Positions 1-9,711 are shown, counted from the first letter of the stretch. The stretch: 64,000 nt of DNA from CAVSRC01 sp963798195 (GCA_963798195.1 CAWCSF010000001.1:1-64000), one strand, 5' to 3'. The notes: generated by a model from the letters alone, not told the origin. Numbers and translations: made by a program.

Positions 1-622
1 AGCGCGGGCCGATGGTGTCGAAGCTCGCCGGCGTCCCGCTGACCGAGGTCAAGGCCGACGCTGGCCTGTTCGACTTCACCCTTGCCTATGGCCGAGCCGC
101 CTTCGGCGACAACTGCGCGCCGTGCCACGGACCGGGCGGCGGCGGCGCCAGGGGCTATCCGAATTGATCGACGACGACTGGCTGTGGGGCGGCTCGCTCG
201 ACGCCATCCAGCAGACGATCACCCACGGCGTGCGCAACGAGAACGCGGACAGCCGCCAGAGCCAGATGCCCGCCTTCGGCCGCGACGAAATCCTGACAAC
301 TGCGGAGATCCACGACGTCGCCTATTTTGTGCGCTCGCTCTCCGGCCTCGAGGTGCCCGAGGGCGCTGATCTCGCCGCGGGCAAGCAGCTCTTCGCCGAC
401 AACTGTGCCGTCTGTCATGGTGACGACGGCAAGGGCAACCGCGATGTCGGCGCGCCCAACCTGACGGACGCCGTCTGGCTCTACGGCTCTGATCTCGACA
501 GCGTGGTCACGACCGTGACCAACGCCCGCAACGGCTCCATGCCCGACTGGAGTGCGCGCCTCGACCCGACCACGGTCAAGGCCCTGGCCGTCTACGTCCA
601 TTCTCTCGGCGGCGGAGAATAG
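1..622 (+). pseudogene. ccoP: cbb3 cytochrome c oxidase di-heme subunit III, 5' truncated and frameshifted
   Basis: This is the C-terminal part of CcoP (FixP), the membrane-anchored di-heme cytochrome c that passes electrons to the cbb3 oxidase. The 5' end lies outside the window. Two heme c motifs are visible: CAPCH at 114-128 in frame 3 and CAVCH at 404-418 in frame 2. The family sequence G-Y-P-N followed by D-D-D-W-L-W-G-G is split at about 161-167, where frame 3 runs into a TGA and the protein resumes in frame 2, so one base appears to be missing. The downstream ccoG has its own FNR-type site. Identity is secure. Whether the break is real or a sequencing error is not known. Confidence 0.88.
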
Positions 623-663
623 CGGGTTTCCGGGCATCGCCGGGCCATCCCGGACACGTCCGG

Positions 664-677
664 TTGACGCAGGTCAA
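664..677. promoter_or_regulatory. FNR/FixK-type box upstream of ccoG
   Basis: The sequence TTGACGCAGGTCAA is a perfect 5-bp inverted repeat (TTGAC/GTCAA) around a 4-bp spacer and matches the TTGA-N6-TCAA consensus of FNR/FixK regulators. It ends 58 bp before the ccoG start codon, a suitable distance for a class II activated promoter. ccoGHIS operons are known FixK targets in rhizobia. Confidence 0.8.
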
Positions 678-735
678 GGGTGCGAGGGCGCGTTCCGAAT
701 AGGGTCCGCCTCAAGCCAGAGGTGACCCGAATCCC

Positions 736-2190
736 ATGAACGTTGCTGCCAAGCCCCAGGTTTCGCCGGACGACGAACAGCCGTTCTACGAACCGCACCA
801 CAAGGTCTATCCGCAGAGCGTCCACGGCACGTTCCGGCGGACGAAGTGGCTCGTCCTCATCGTCACCCTCGGCATCTACTACCTGACGCCGTTCATCCGC
901 TGGGACCGCGGCCCGGGCGCGCCCAGCCAGGCGGTTCTGATCGACCTGCCCAACCGGCGCTTCTATTTCTTCTTCATCGAAATCTGGCCGCAGGAGGTCT
1001 ACTACCTCACCGGCCTGCTGGTTCTGGCCGCCCTCGCGCTCTTCCTGATGAACGCCGTCGCCGGACGAATCTGGTGCGGCTATCTCTGCCCGCAGACGGT
1101 CTGGACCGACCTCTTCCTCGCCATCGAGCGCTGGACCGAGGGCGACCGCCGCGACCGCATGAAGAACGACAAGGGACCGTGGACCGCCAACCTCGTCGCG
1201 CGCAAGGGCGTGAAGCATTTCCTCTGGCTGATGACCGCGTGGTGGACCGGCGGCGCCTGGGTGCTGTACTTCGCCGACGCGCCCACCCTCGTCCATGAAC
1301 TGGCGACGCTGCAGGCCCCGCTGATAGCCTACATCTGGATCGGCATTCTCACCTTCACCACCTATTCGCTCGCCGGCTACATGCGCGAGCAGGTCTGCCT
1401 CTACATGTGCCCGTGGCCCCGCATCCAGGCCGCGTTGACCGACGAAGACGCTTTCAACGTCAGCTACCGCTTCGACCGTGGCGAGCCCCGCATGTCGGTC
1501 AAGAAGAGCGCCGCCGCCCGTACCCGTGGCGAGCCGGCCGGCGATTGCATCGACTGCTACCAGTGCGTCGCTGTCTGCCCGACCGGCGTCGACATCCGCG
1601 GCGGCGCGAACCTCGGCTGCATCCAGTGCGGCCTGTGCATCGACGCCTGCGACACGGTCATGACCAAGCTCGGTCGCCCGACGCGGCTGATCGCCTACGA
1701 CACCGACCAGAACATCCGTGCGCGCATGGAAGGCAAGCCGCAGACCGCGCGCGTCGTTCGGCCTCGAACCCTGCTCTATTCGGTCGTCATCCTCGCCGTC
1801 GGCGCGGTGATGCTCTTCGCTCTGACAACCCGCGTGTCCGTTGCCCTCAACGTTATCCACGACCGCAATCCGGAGTATGTCGTGCTGTCCGATGGCGGGG
1901 TGCGCAATGCCTACACCATACGCATCCTCAACAAGCACAATGACGCGCGCCAATTCGCCATCGCGGTCGATCTTGCCGGCGGCACGCTCGAGGTGGTCGG
2001 CGCCGACGCGATCGACGGCCAACAGGTCGCGAAAGTCGGCCCGGACCAGACCCGCGAAATGCGCGCTATCGTCAGTCTCGACGGCGCGGCCGTGGACAGC
2101 CAGCCGATACGCTTCACCATCACCGACCGGAGCGACGGCTCGATCACGGAGGCCGTCGACAACTTCCGTGGACCGGGAGAACCGAAATGA
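736..2190 (+). CDS. ccoG: cbb3 oxidase assembly protein CcoG (FixG)
   Basis: A 484-residue polytopic membrane ferredoxin needed for cbb3 oxidase maturation; the family is linked to reduction of copper for delivery to the enzyme. Hydrophobic segments lie at about 38-56, 88-108, 160-215 and 340-362. A CGYLCPQ motif is at 114-120. Two 4Fe-4S cysteine sets follow, CIDCYQCVAVCP from residue 271 and GCIQCGLC around 295. The C-terminal third after the last membrane helix fits the family's periplasmic Ig-like domain. An AGAGGTGA ribosome site lies 10 nt before the ATG. The stop overlaps the ccoH start (ATGA), so translation is probably coupled. An FNR box lies upstream. Confidence 0.97.
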   Translation: MNVAAKPQVSPDDEQPFYEPHHKVYPQSVHGTFRRTKWLVLIVTLGIYYLTPFIRWDRGPGAPSQAVLIDLPNRRFYFFFIEIWPQEVYYLTGLLVLAALALFLMNAVAGRIWCGYLCPQTVWTDLFLAIERWTEGDRRDRMKNDKGPWTANLVARKGVKHFLWLMTAWWTGGAWVLYFADAPTLVHELATLQAPLIAYIWIGILTFTTYSLAGYMREQVCLYMCPWPRIQAALTDEDAFNVSYRFDRGEPRMSVKKSAAARTRGEPAGDCIDCYQCVAVCPTGVDIRGGANLGCIQCGLCIDACDTVMTKLGRPTRLIAYDTDQNIRARMEGKPQTARVVRPRTLLYSVVILAVGAVMLFALTTRVSVALNVIHDRNPEYVVLSDGGVRNAYTIRILNKHNDARQFAIAVDLAGGTLEVVGADAIDGQQVAKVGPDQTREMRAIVSLDGAAVDSQPIRFTITDRSDGSITEAVDNFRGPGEPK

Positions 2191-2696
2191 ACCTGCGCCT
2201 GCCCGACATCCGCCTCGCACGCTCCGGCGAACTGACCGGCGGCCGCGTCCTCCTTATGCTGATTGCGTTCTTCGGCGTGGTCATGGTGGTCAACTTCGCC
2301 ATGGTGAAGGCCGCGATCTCAACCTTCGGCGGCGTCGATACGAAGAGCTCCTATGAGGCCGGCCGCCAGTTCAAGGCGGAGGAAGCAAAGGCGGCGGCGC
2401 AGGACGCGCTGAACTGGCAGGTGAGCGAGCACATCGCGCTCGCCGAGGATGGCCAGGTGCTGTCGGTCGATATTCGCGACGCACGCGGCGTGCCGGTGTC
2501 CGGTATCGACGTTGCCGCGAAGCTCGGCCATCCCGTGGACGAGCGGCGCGATGTGGCGGTCGCCCTGTCCGAAACCACGGCCGGCGCCTATCGTGGCGTC
2601 GCCATCGTGACACCCGGCGTCTGGCTGATCGATCTCGTCGTCACCCGCGGCGGCACCCAGCTCTTCCGCTCGCGGAACCGCGTCCTGGTGCCATGA
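2187..2696 (+). CDS. ccoH: cbb3 oxidase assembly protein CcoH (FixH)
   Basis: A 169-residue protein with one N-terminal membrane helix (about residues 19-40, LLMLIAFFGVVMVVNFAMV) and a periplasmic domain, as in FixH. CcoH associates with CcoP during cbb3 assembly. The motif F-F-G-V-V-x-x-V-N-F-A-M-V-K-A-A is typical of the family. The start overlaps the ccoG stop by 4 nt and the stop overlaps the likely ccoI start at 2693 by 4 nt, so the genes form one tightly coupled operon. Confidence 0.95.
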   Translation: MNLRLPDIRLARSGELTGGRVLLMLIAFFGVVMVVNFAMVKAAISTFGGVDTKSSYEAGRQFKAEEAKAAAQDALNWQVSEHIALAEDGQVLSVDIRDARGVPVSGIDVAAKLGHPVDERRDVAVALSETTAGAYRGVAIVTPGVWLIDLVVTRGGTQLFRSRNRVLVP

Positions 2697-2703
2697 CCGC
2701 GGC

Positions 2704-4953
2704 GTGCTGCCCACCCGCCGACCTGACCCTTGGCGAGCGGGGGCCAGCGCCATCGATCTCAGCCGCTACATCCACACCGGCGAGAACGGCGCCTGCCACA
2801 TCGACCTCGCCGTCGACGGCATTCACTGCGCAAGCTGCATCCGCGCCATCGAGGGCGGTCTCGCCGCGATGCCGGGAGTTGCGGGTGTGCGCGTCAATTA
2901 CACGCTGCGGCGCGTCGGAATCGACTGGCGGGATGGCGCACTGGAGCCGGGCGGGCTGCTCGATCGGCTGGACGCGCTTGGATATTCCGCCCGCCCCTAC
3001 CAGATGCGCTCGGTCGAGGCAGACACCGCCCGCGAAATGAAGCGGCTCGTCCGCTCGCTGGCCGTGGCGGGGTTCGCCGCGATGAACATCATGCTGCTGT
3101 CCGTATCGGTGTGGGCCGGCAACGTCATGGACATCACGCCCGAGACCCGCGACTTCTTCCACTGGTTCGCTGCACTGATCGCGCTTCCCGCAGCCGCCTA
3201 CGCCGGCCAGCCGTTCTTCGAGAGCGCCACCCGTGCGCTTCGGGCCCGCCGCATCAACATGGACGTGCCGATCTCGCTCGGCGTCATTCTGGCGCTCGGT
3301 GTCTCGCTCTACGAAACGGCAATCTCCGCCCGCGACGTCTATTTCGACAGCGCCGTCATGCTGCTGTTCTTCCTGCTGGCGGGACGGACGCTGGAGTTGG
3401 TCATGCGGCGCAAGACCTACGCCCTGGCCGGCAATCTCGCCGCGCTCAAGGCCGAGACGGCCGAGCGCATCGGCCCTGACGGAACTACCCGGACCGTGCC
3501 GTCCGCCGCCATCGAGGCCGGCGACCGTATTCGTGTGCGGCCGGGAGAGCGCATCGCGGCCGATGGCACCATCGTTTCCGGCACCTCCGCCGTCGACCAG
3601 AGTCTCGTCACTGGCGAAACCATGCCGCGCCCCGTCTCGGCCGGAGACATGGTCTATGCCGGCTCGCTCAATCAGGGCGGCGCGCTCACTATCGCAGTCA
3701 CCGCGAGCGACGGCACCGCGTTGGTCGATCAGGTGCAAACGCTGCTCGATAAGGCCACCGAAGCGCGCTCGCGCCGGGTGCGCATCGCCGACCGCGCCGC
3801 CGGGCTCTATGCCCCGGTGGTTCACATCACGGCGGCGCTCGCCGCGATCGGGTGGCTGATCGCCGGTGGCGGCGTTCATCAGGCGATCATCGTGGCCACG
3901 ACCGTGCTGATCATCACTTGCCCCTGCGCCATAGCGCTCGCCATCCCCGCCGTTCAGGTCGCCGCCTCGGGCGCGCTCTTCCGCCGAGGAATATTCCTGA
4001 ACGCCGGCGACGCCATCGAGCGGTTGGCGGAGGTCGACACGGTCGTCTTCGACAAGACCGGCACGCTGACCTTGCCCGATCCCGCGGTCGCCAATTCCGA
4101 CGAGATTCCGGCGCCCATGCTCGCGATGGCAGCGCGCGTCGCTCTGTCCAGCCGTCACCCGCTGGCCGTTGCCCTCGCCGCGCGCGCCAGGGGAATGCCG
4201 GCCTTCGCCGATGTGCGCGAGGAGCCAGGCCAGGGACTCGTCGCCATTGTTGACGGCGTCGAAGCGCGGCTGGGAAGCCCCGGTTTCTGCGGAATTGAAG
4301 CGCCCGACGCCAATGCGGCGACATCCATCCTCGCCTTCCGCCACGGCGGTGAGACGGCGGTCATCCGGCTCGAACAGCGCCTCCGCCCCGACGCGGTGCA
4401 GACGGTCGCGGCGCTGAAGGCGCGCGGACTGAGCTGCATGATCCTCTCCGGCGATCGCCGCGAGGCGGTCGCCCCCATCGCCACGGCTCTCGGCATTGCC
4501 GACTACCGCTTCGGCCAGACGCCCGCCGACAAGATCGAACGGCTGGAGGCGATGACGACTGCCGGCCGCCGAATTGCCTTCGTCGGCGACGGTCTCAACG
4601 ACGCACCGTCGCTGGCCGCCGCCCACGTCTCCCTGTCGCCGATCAGCGCGGTCGATCTGGCGCAGGCGCAGGCCGACGCCGTTTTCCTCGGCGAACGGCT
4701 TTCGCCGGTGGTCGAGGCGTTCGACATTTCCGTCCGGGCGCGGCGGCTGATGACCCAGAACCTCGCTTTCGCGGCCCTGTACAATCTCTTTGCCGTGCCG
4801 TTGGCGATCTTCGGCCTGGTCACGCCGCTGATCGCGGCCGTGGCCATGTCCGGCTCGTCGCTGGCGGTGACGGTGAACGCCCTCCGCGCGCTGCCCCGCC
4901 ACAGCGAGCCGCGTCACGTGCCGGCGCTGGCGCAGCAACCGGTGCCGGCATGA
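2704..4953 (+). CDS. ccoI: copper-translocating P1B-type ATPase CcoI (FixI), N-terminal frameshift
   Basis: This copper-exporting P-type ATPase supplies periplasmic copper for cbb3 assembly. A heavy-metal domain has GIHCASC at about residue 42, the CPC membrane metal site is at about 406, the phosphorylated aspartate is in DKTGTL at about 450, and the hinge motif GDGLNDAPS lies near 625. Coordinates follow the long open frame, which would start at a GTG. The family N-terminus (MTAACCPPADLTLGERG) actually starts at ATG 2693 in another frame and overlaps ccoH by ATGA like the other junctions. It joins the main frame if one G is restored to the GGGGG run near 2739-2743. A break or indel error at the N-terminus is likely. 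Confidence 0.93.
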   Translation: MLPTRRPDPWRAGASAIDLSRYIHTGENGACHIDLAVDGIHCASCIRAIEGGLAAMPGVAGVRVNYTLRRVGIDWRDGALEPGGLLDRLDALGYSARPYQMRSVEADTAREMKRLVRSLAVAGFAAMNIMLLSVSVWAGNVMDITPETRDFFHWFAALIALPAAAYAGQPFFESATRALRARRINMDVPISLGVILALGVSLYETAISARDVYFDSAVMLLFFLLAGRTLELVMRRKTYALAGNLAALKAETAERIGPDGTTRTVPSAAIEAGDRIRVRPGERIAADGTIVSGTSAVDQSLVTGETMPRPVSAGDMVYAGSLNQGGALTIAVTASDGTALVDQVQTLLDKATEARSRRVRIADRAAGLYAPVVHITAALAAIGWLIAGGGVHQAIIVATTVLIITCPCAIALAIPAVQVAASGALFRRGIFLNAGDAIERLAEVDTVVFDKTGTLTLPDPAVANSDEIPAPMLAMAARVALSSRHPLAVALAARARGMPAFADVREEPGQGLVAIVDGVEARLGSPGFCGIEAPDANAATSILAFRHGGETAVIRLEQRLRPDAVQTVAALKARGLSCMILSGDRREAVAPIATALGIADYRFGQTPADKIERLEAMTTAGRRIAFVGDGLNDAPSLAAAHVSLSPISAVDLAQAQADAVFLGERLSPVVEAFDISVRARRLMTQNLAFAALYNLFAVPLAIFGLVTPLIAAVAMSGSSLAVTVNALRALPRHSEPRHVPALAQQPVPA

Positions 4954-5138
4954 CCGTGCTCGCCTACCTTGTTCCGATGGCGCTGCTGCTCGGCGCGGCG
5001 TGGCTCGCCACGTTCCTCTGGTCCCTGTCCAGCGGCCAGTATGATGATCTCGACGGCGCGGCGCTTCGCATTCTCGACGACGACGACATCGAGACCGACA
5101 AGACCGACGACGCTAGCCCTTCAACTGGACGCGGGTGA
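4950..5138 (+). CDS. ccoS: cbb3 oxidase maturation protein CcoS (FixS)
   Basis: A 62-residue single-pass membrane protein. The helix at residues 4-26 is followed by W-S-L-x-S-G-Q-Y-D-D-L-D-G-A-A-x-R-I-L-x-D, the hallmark of CcoS. It is needed for cofactor insertion into cbb3 oxidase. Its start overlaps the ccoI stop by 4 nt, and it is the last gene of ccoGHIS. Its end overlaps by 26 nt the 3' end of the convergent acyl-CoA synthetase gene. Confidence 0.93.
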   Translation: MTVLAYLVPMALLLGAAWLATFLWSLSSGQYDDLDGAALRILDDDDIETDKTDDASPSTGRG

Positions 5139-7813
5139 TGTAGCAGCCCGGGTCGGTGGGATCGGGCAGCACCGTGAAGCCCATCTCGCGCGTCATGGCG
5201 AGCATTTCGGCGTTTTCCGCCAGCACCTGGCCCTCGACCACCGACAGCCCCTCGCTGCGCGCATAGGCGAGCAGATGCTGCATCAGGGCCCAGCCGAGGC
5301 CGACGCCCTGCATGTCGCTCCGCACGATCACGCCATATTCGGCGCGGGTGTAATCCGGGTCCGAGACGAGACGCGAAACGCCGAGCAGCGCACCACGCGC
5401 CGGATCCACTGCGATGAAGGCCATCTCGCGCGCGTAGTCGATCTGGGTCAGCCGGGCGAGGAAGTCGTGCGAGAATTGCTTGCGCGGCGCCAGCAGCCGC
5501 AGGCGAATGTCGCGATTGTCGAGCCCAGCGACAAAATCCGGATAAAGCCGCGCATCCTCCGGGCGGATCGGCCGCAACAGCACGTCGACGCCGCCGCTCG
5601 TCTTCAACCGCGTCTCCCACGCGCTCGGATAGGGCCGTATCGCCAGCCGCTTGTTGGGCGCCGGCTCGTCGATGCGCGCCGGATCGATCACAATGCGGGC
5701 GTCGAGGGCGATCGCCCCGTCGGCGTCGACCAGCAGGGGGTTGATGTCGAGCGAGGCGATCTCCGGGCAGTCGATGACCATCTGCGACACCTGGATCAGC
5801 GTCCGCGCGATCGCCTCCATGTCGGCGGGCGGGCGATCGCGATAGCCCGCCAGCAGCCGTGCGATACGCGTCTGGTCGATCAGGTCGCGGGCGAGTGTCA
5901 TGTCGAGCGGCGGCAGCGCGATGGCCGTGTCGGCCACAACCTCGACCGACGTCCCGCCGGCGCCGAACAGGATGATCGGCCCGAACAGCGGATCCTCGCT
6001 GACGCCGATGATGAGTTCGTGCGCGTCGGGCCGATCGACCATCGCCTGCACCGTGAAACCGTCGATGACCGCGTCCGGCGCCTTGGCCGCGGCACGCTCG
6101 ACGATGCCTTTCGCCGCCTTCACCGCGTCATCCGGCGTGCGGACGCCGAGCACCACGCCACCCACATCCGACTTGTGGCTGATGTCGCGCGACAGGAGTT
6201 TCACCGCGATCGCATCGTTGCGGTCCAGCAGTTCACGGGCCAGCGCCTCGACTTCGGGGATGTCTTCAGCGACGTGCGTCTCCACCACCGGCACGCCGAA
6301 TGCCGCCAGCGCGCCCTTTGCCTCGGCCTCGCTCAGCGTCGTACGCCCGCTGGCCGCCGCCGTAGCCAGGATCGCGCGTGCGGCCGGCGCGTCGAACGTC
6401 ACCTCGGTCGAAAGCGACGGCGGCGTGCGCATCAGCGCCCGCTGCGCCGCGCTGTAGCCGGTGAGATACTGGAGGCTGCGGATCGCGTCGGCCGGCGTGT
6501 CGTAGGTGGCGACGCCCGCGCCGCGCAGGATCGCCCGCGCCGGCTCCGCCGCATGATCGCCGAGCCAGCTCGTCAGGATTGGCTTGAAGCGCGGCGGGTG
6601 ACGCCCGTCGATGCCGCGCACCGTGTCGGCGACCGCTTGCGCCGACCCCACGGCCGAGGCAAGCGCGGTCGGGCAGGCCATCACCAGCAGTGCATCGACA
6701 TTGGCGTCGTCGAAGACCGCCTCGACGGCGGCGCGGTAGCGCTCCGGGCCGGCGTCGCCGATGATGTCGACCGGATTGGCATGCGACCATGTCGGCGGCA
6801 GCACGGCATCGAGCGCCGCGATTGTCTCGGGCGCCAGCGTCGCCAGGTCGCCGTCAAAATCGACGAGGCGATCGACTGCCAGCACCCCGGCGCCGCCGCC
6901 GTTGGTGACGATGCCGAGGCGCCCGCGCGCGATCGGCGCGAACCGCGCCAGTGTCTCCGTCGCGTCGAACAGTTCCTCCAGGTCGCGCACCCGCAGCAGT
7001 CCCGCCCGCCGAAACGCGGCGTCCACCGCGCCGTCGACACCGGCGAGCGCGCCGGTGTGCGTGGCGGCGGCCTTGGCAGCGGCGGCATGCCGCCCGGACT
7101 TGATCACGATGACCGGCTTCAGCCGCGCCGCGGCCCGCGCCGCCGAAATGAACTTCCGCGTATTGGTGACCGTCTCGAGGTACATCAGCACGGCGGTCGT
7201 GTGGCTGTCGCCAGCCAGCATGTCGAGCAGATCGGCCACGTCCACGTCGGCCATGTCGCCCAGCGAGACCACGCTGGAGAAGCCGATCTGACGGTCCGCC
7301 GTCCAGTCGAGCACCGCCGAGGCCAGCGCGCCGGATTGCGACAGGAAGGCGAGCTTGCCGGGGCTCGGGGCGATATGGGCGAAGCTTGCGTTCAGGCCGA
7401 TACCGGGCACGAAGAGGCCGAGGCAGTTCGGCCCGATGATGCGCAGCGTATACGGCCGCGCCGCATCGAGCATCGCCTGACGCAAGCCGTTTTCCCGCGA
7501 GAGCCCGGCGGTGAGGACGACCGCGGCGCGGGTTCCCCGCGCGCCGAGGTCGCCGATGATGCCGGGGACCGTCGCGGCCGGCGTCACGATCACGGCAAGA
7601 TCGGGCGCGTCGGGCAAGCGCCGCGGCATTCGGGTAGCAGGGGAGGCCGAACACCTCCTCATATTTGGGATTGACCGGCAGGATCGGCCCGGCGAACCCG
7701 CCGTCACGCACGTTCAGCATGACGGTCCGGCCGACCGAACCCTCCTGCGCCGAAGCGCCGATGATGGCGATGGAGCGCGCCCGGAAAGCAAATTCGAGGT
7801 TACGAATTGTCAT
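5113..7813 (-). pseudogene. ADP-forming acyl-CoA synthetase fused to a GNAT acetyltransferase domain, frameshifted
   Basis: A protein of about 900 residues with a CoA-binding Rossmann domain (begins MTIRNLEFAFRARSIAIIGA), a succinyl-CoA-ligase-like domain, an ATP-grasp domain (SHKSDVGGVVLG stretch) and a C-terminal GNAT domain (V-G-L-G-W-A-L-M-Q-H-L-L-A-Y-A). Relatives either make acetate or other acyl-CoA interconvertible with ATP formation or act as protein acyltransferases (Pat family). The first 62 or so codons (7813 to about 7625) are in one frame and the rest in another. The sequence G-L-P-C-Y-P-N-A-A-A then L-P-D-A-P-D-L-A-V-I is restored by removing one base near 7618-7620. It is divergent from the hydrogenase operon with an FNR box between. 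Confidence 0.85.
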
Positions 7814-8116
7814 CCGACGCAGCCCTGCATGTGCCCGTTTCTGTTCACGTTGCCTGGCGCGCGGGCGCAATGGCTCGATGACGCCCGCACCACACACCGG
7901 ATCGCTGCCGCGGCCTTGACGCACATCAATGTATGCGGCCCACCGTCGGTCAAGCTTGGCCACCTGTTCGACACACTAATGCACCTCAAACTTAACAACC
8001 TCCGTCTGGAACGACAGGCCGAGGCCTTAGGTCGCGAGCTGCGCGGCTTTCGCAGCAGGGCAAACCATGGGAACATCGCTGCGCCCGATCGGTAGGCAGC
8101 GCAAGGGAGCCGGCTG
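7814..8116. other. Divergent intergenic region between acyl-CoA synthetase and hydrogenase operons
   Basis: This 303-bp stretch separates the minus-strand synthetase start from the plus-strand hydrogenase start. Apart from one FNR-type box at 7916-7929 and a GGGAG ribosome site at 8105-8109, I see no gene, RNA or repeat in it. Confidence 0.7.
7916..7929. promoter_or_regulatory. FNR/FixK-type box in the divergent hydrogenase/acyl-CoA synthetase promoter region
   Basis: TTGACGCACATCAA fits TTGA-N6-TCAA exactly. It lies 102 bp from the synthetase ATG and 187 bp from the hydrogenase TTG start, so it could serve either or both promoters. Confidence 0.78.
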
Positions 8117-9250
8117 TTGACGCGTGGCGATACGGCAGTAGTGACGCGGGACGGGCTCGATGCGCTCATCGCCGCGCTTGGAACCGCGGGCTACCGCGTC
8201 TGCGGGCCGACGGTGCGCGACCAGGCCATCGTTTTCGATGATATCGACGGCATCGCCGACCTGCCGGAAGGCTGGACCGACGAGCAGGACGGCGGTCACT
8301 ACCGGCTGAAGCGGCGCGACGACGATGCGCTGTTCGGCTATGTCGCCGGCCCGCATTCCTGGAAGAAATTCCTGCATCCCGCCCGGCAGCGCCTGTGGCG
8401 CGCGGAGCGGGACGGAACCGGCTTCTCCGTCCATGCCGAGCCCGATCCCGAACAGAAATTCGCCTTCATCGGCGTCCGTGCTTGTGATCTGGCCGCGATG
8501 GCGGTGCAGGACCGCGTGCTCATGCACGGCGAATATGTCGATCCGCATTACCAGGCCCGGCGCGAAGGTGCGTTCATCGTCGCCGTCAACTGCGGCGAGG
8601 CCGGCGGCACCTGCTTCTGCGTCTCCATGGAGACCGGCCCCAAGGCGAAAGCGGGCTTCGACCTGTCGCTGACCGAGATCGTCACGGATGGCGGCCGCGG
8701 CTATCTCGTCGAGATCGGCTCTGACGACGGGCGCGCCATGCTGGCGCCGCTGCCGCAACGCGCGGCGACGGAGGCGGACATCAGCGCCGCCGAAGCCGCC
8801 GTCACCCATGCGACCCGGACCCAGGGTCGCCGCATGGACACCACCGGCATTCGTGACCTGCTGATGGCGAACCTGGAGCATCCGCGCTGGGACGACGTCG
8901 CCAATCGCTGTCTGACCTGCGGCAACTGCACGATGGTCTGCCCAACCTGCTTCTGCACCAGTGTCGAGGATTCCAGCGACCTCGCCGGCGAGACCGCGGA
9001 AAGGACGCAACGCTGGGATTCCTGCTTTACCCTCGATTTCTCCTACATTCACGGCGGTTCTGTGCGTTCCTCGGCGAAGTCGCGCTATCGCCAGTGGATG
9101 ACCCACAAGCTCGCCACATGGTGGGACCAGTTTGACTCGTCCGGGTGCGTTGGCTGCGGCCGATGCATCACCTGGTGTCCCGTGGGCATCGACATCACCG
9201 AGGAGGCGCGCGCCATTCGCGAACAGCCGGCGCCGGAGACAGTGCCATGA
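8117..9250 (+). CDS. hydB: Group 3b [NiFe] hydrogenase beta subunit (4Fe-4S electron-transfer protein)
   Basis: A 377-residue soluble iron-sulfur protein like the beta subunit of bidirectional NADP-linked hydrogenase (sulfhydrogenase). Two cluster-binding motifs stand in the C-terminal half: CLTCGNCTMVCP from residue 265 and CVGCGRCITWCPVGIDIT from residue 344. The N-terminal portion has the family's G-P-H-S-W-K-K-F-L-H-P and R-A-C-D-L motifs. The start used is TTG at 8117 with GGGAG 7 nt upstream; a GTG at 8141 is an alternative. It heads an operon in which most genes overlap by a few bases. Confidence 0.9.
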   Translation: MTRGDTAVVTRDGLDALIAALGTAGYRVCGPTVRDQAIVFDDIDGIADLPEGWTDEQDGGHYRLKRRDDDALFGYVAGPHSWKKFLHPARQRLWRAERDGTGFSVHAEPDPEQKFAFIGVRACDLAAMAVQDRVLMHGEYVDPHYQARREGAFIVAVNCGEAGGTCFCVSMETGPKAKAGFDLSLTEIVTDGGRGYLVEIGSDDGRAMLAPLPQRAATEADISAAEAAVTHATRTQGRRMDTTGIRDLLMANLEHPRWDDVANRCLTCGNCTMVCPTCFCTSVEDSSDLAGETAERTQRWDSCFTLDFSYIHGGSVRSSAKSRYRQWMTHKLATWWDQFDSSGCVGCGRCITWCPVGIDITEEARAIREQPAPETVP

Positions 9251-9711
9251 TCGAAGGAATGGAGAAGATCGTCCGCGAGCATCGCTTCTTTGCCGATCTC
9301 GACAACGACACCATCGAACTGCTCGCCGGATGCGCGCGCAACGTCGTCTTCAAGGCCGGAGAATACCTGTTCCGCACCGGCGAGCCGGCGGACGAGTTCT
9401 ACCTGATCCGCCATGGCCGTGTGGCGCTCGACGTGGTCGCGCCAGGACGCTCCGCTATGACATTCCAGACGGCGGGCGAAAGTGAAATCGTGGGCGTCTC
9501 ATGGCTGCTGCCGCCTTACAAATGGATGCATGACGCCCGGGCCGTCGATCTGGTGCGCGCTATCGGCATGGATGCCAAATGCCTGCGCGGCAAGTGCGAC
9601 GCCAACCACGATGTCGGTTACGAAATGATGCTGCGCTTCGTGCCGCTGCTCGTCAGCCGCCTGCAAGCCACCCGGATGCAATTGCTCGATGTCTACGGCA
9701 CTCCATCCTGA
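9247..9711 (+). CDS. Cyclic-nucleotide-binding-fold protein in the hydrogenase operon
   Basis: A 154-residue protein made almost entirely of a Crp-type beta-roll domain (L-F-R-T-G-E-P-A-D-E-F-Y-L-I-R-H-G-R-V near residues 40-58). There is no helix-turn-helix after it, so it is not a transcription factor. The start ATG overlaps the hydB stop (ATGA), and the gene overlaps the next one by 23 nt. Similar small proteins occur inside group 3 hydrogenase operons. A sensor or scaffold role in the complex is only an inference. Confidence 0.8.
   Translation: MIEGMEKIVREHRFFADLDNDTIELLAGCARNVVFKAGEYLFRTGEPADEFYLIRHGRVALDVVAPGRSAMTFQTAGESEIVGVSWLLPPYKWMHDARAVDLVRAIGMDAKCLRGKCDANHDVGYEMMLRFVPLLVSRLQATRMQLLDVYGTPS

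Noticed and set aside
592..2220. 542-residue minus-strand open frame opposite ccoG
   Set aside because: Composition is that of a GC-rich shadow frame, and ccoG on the plus strand has unmistakable motifs.
2641..4938. 765-residue minus-strand open frame opposite ccoI
   Set aside because: It is a shadow of the P-type ATPase, with no recognisable domain.
4969..7674. 901-residue plus-strand open frame
   Set aside because: It is an antisense shadow of the acyl-CoA synthetase gene: the protein is arginine/histidine/aspartate-rich with no domain likeness, while the minus strand shows clear conserved domains.
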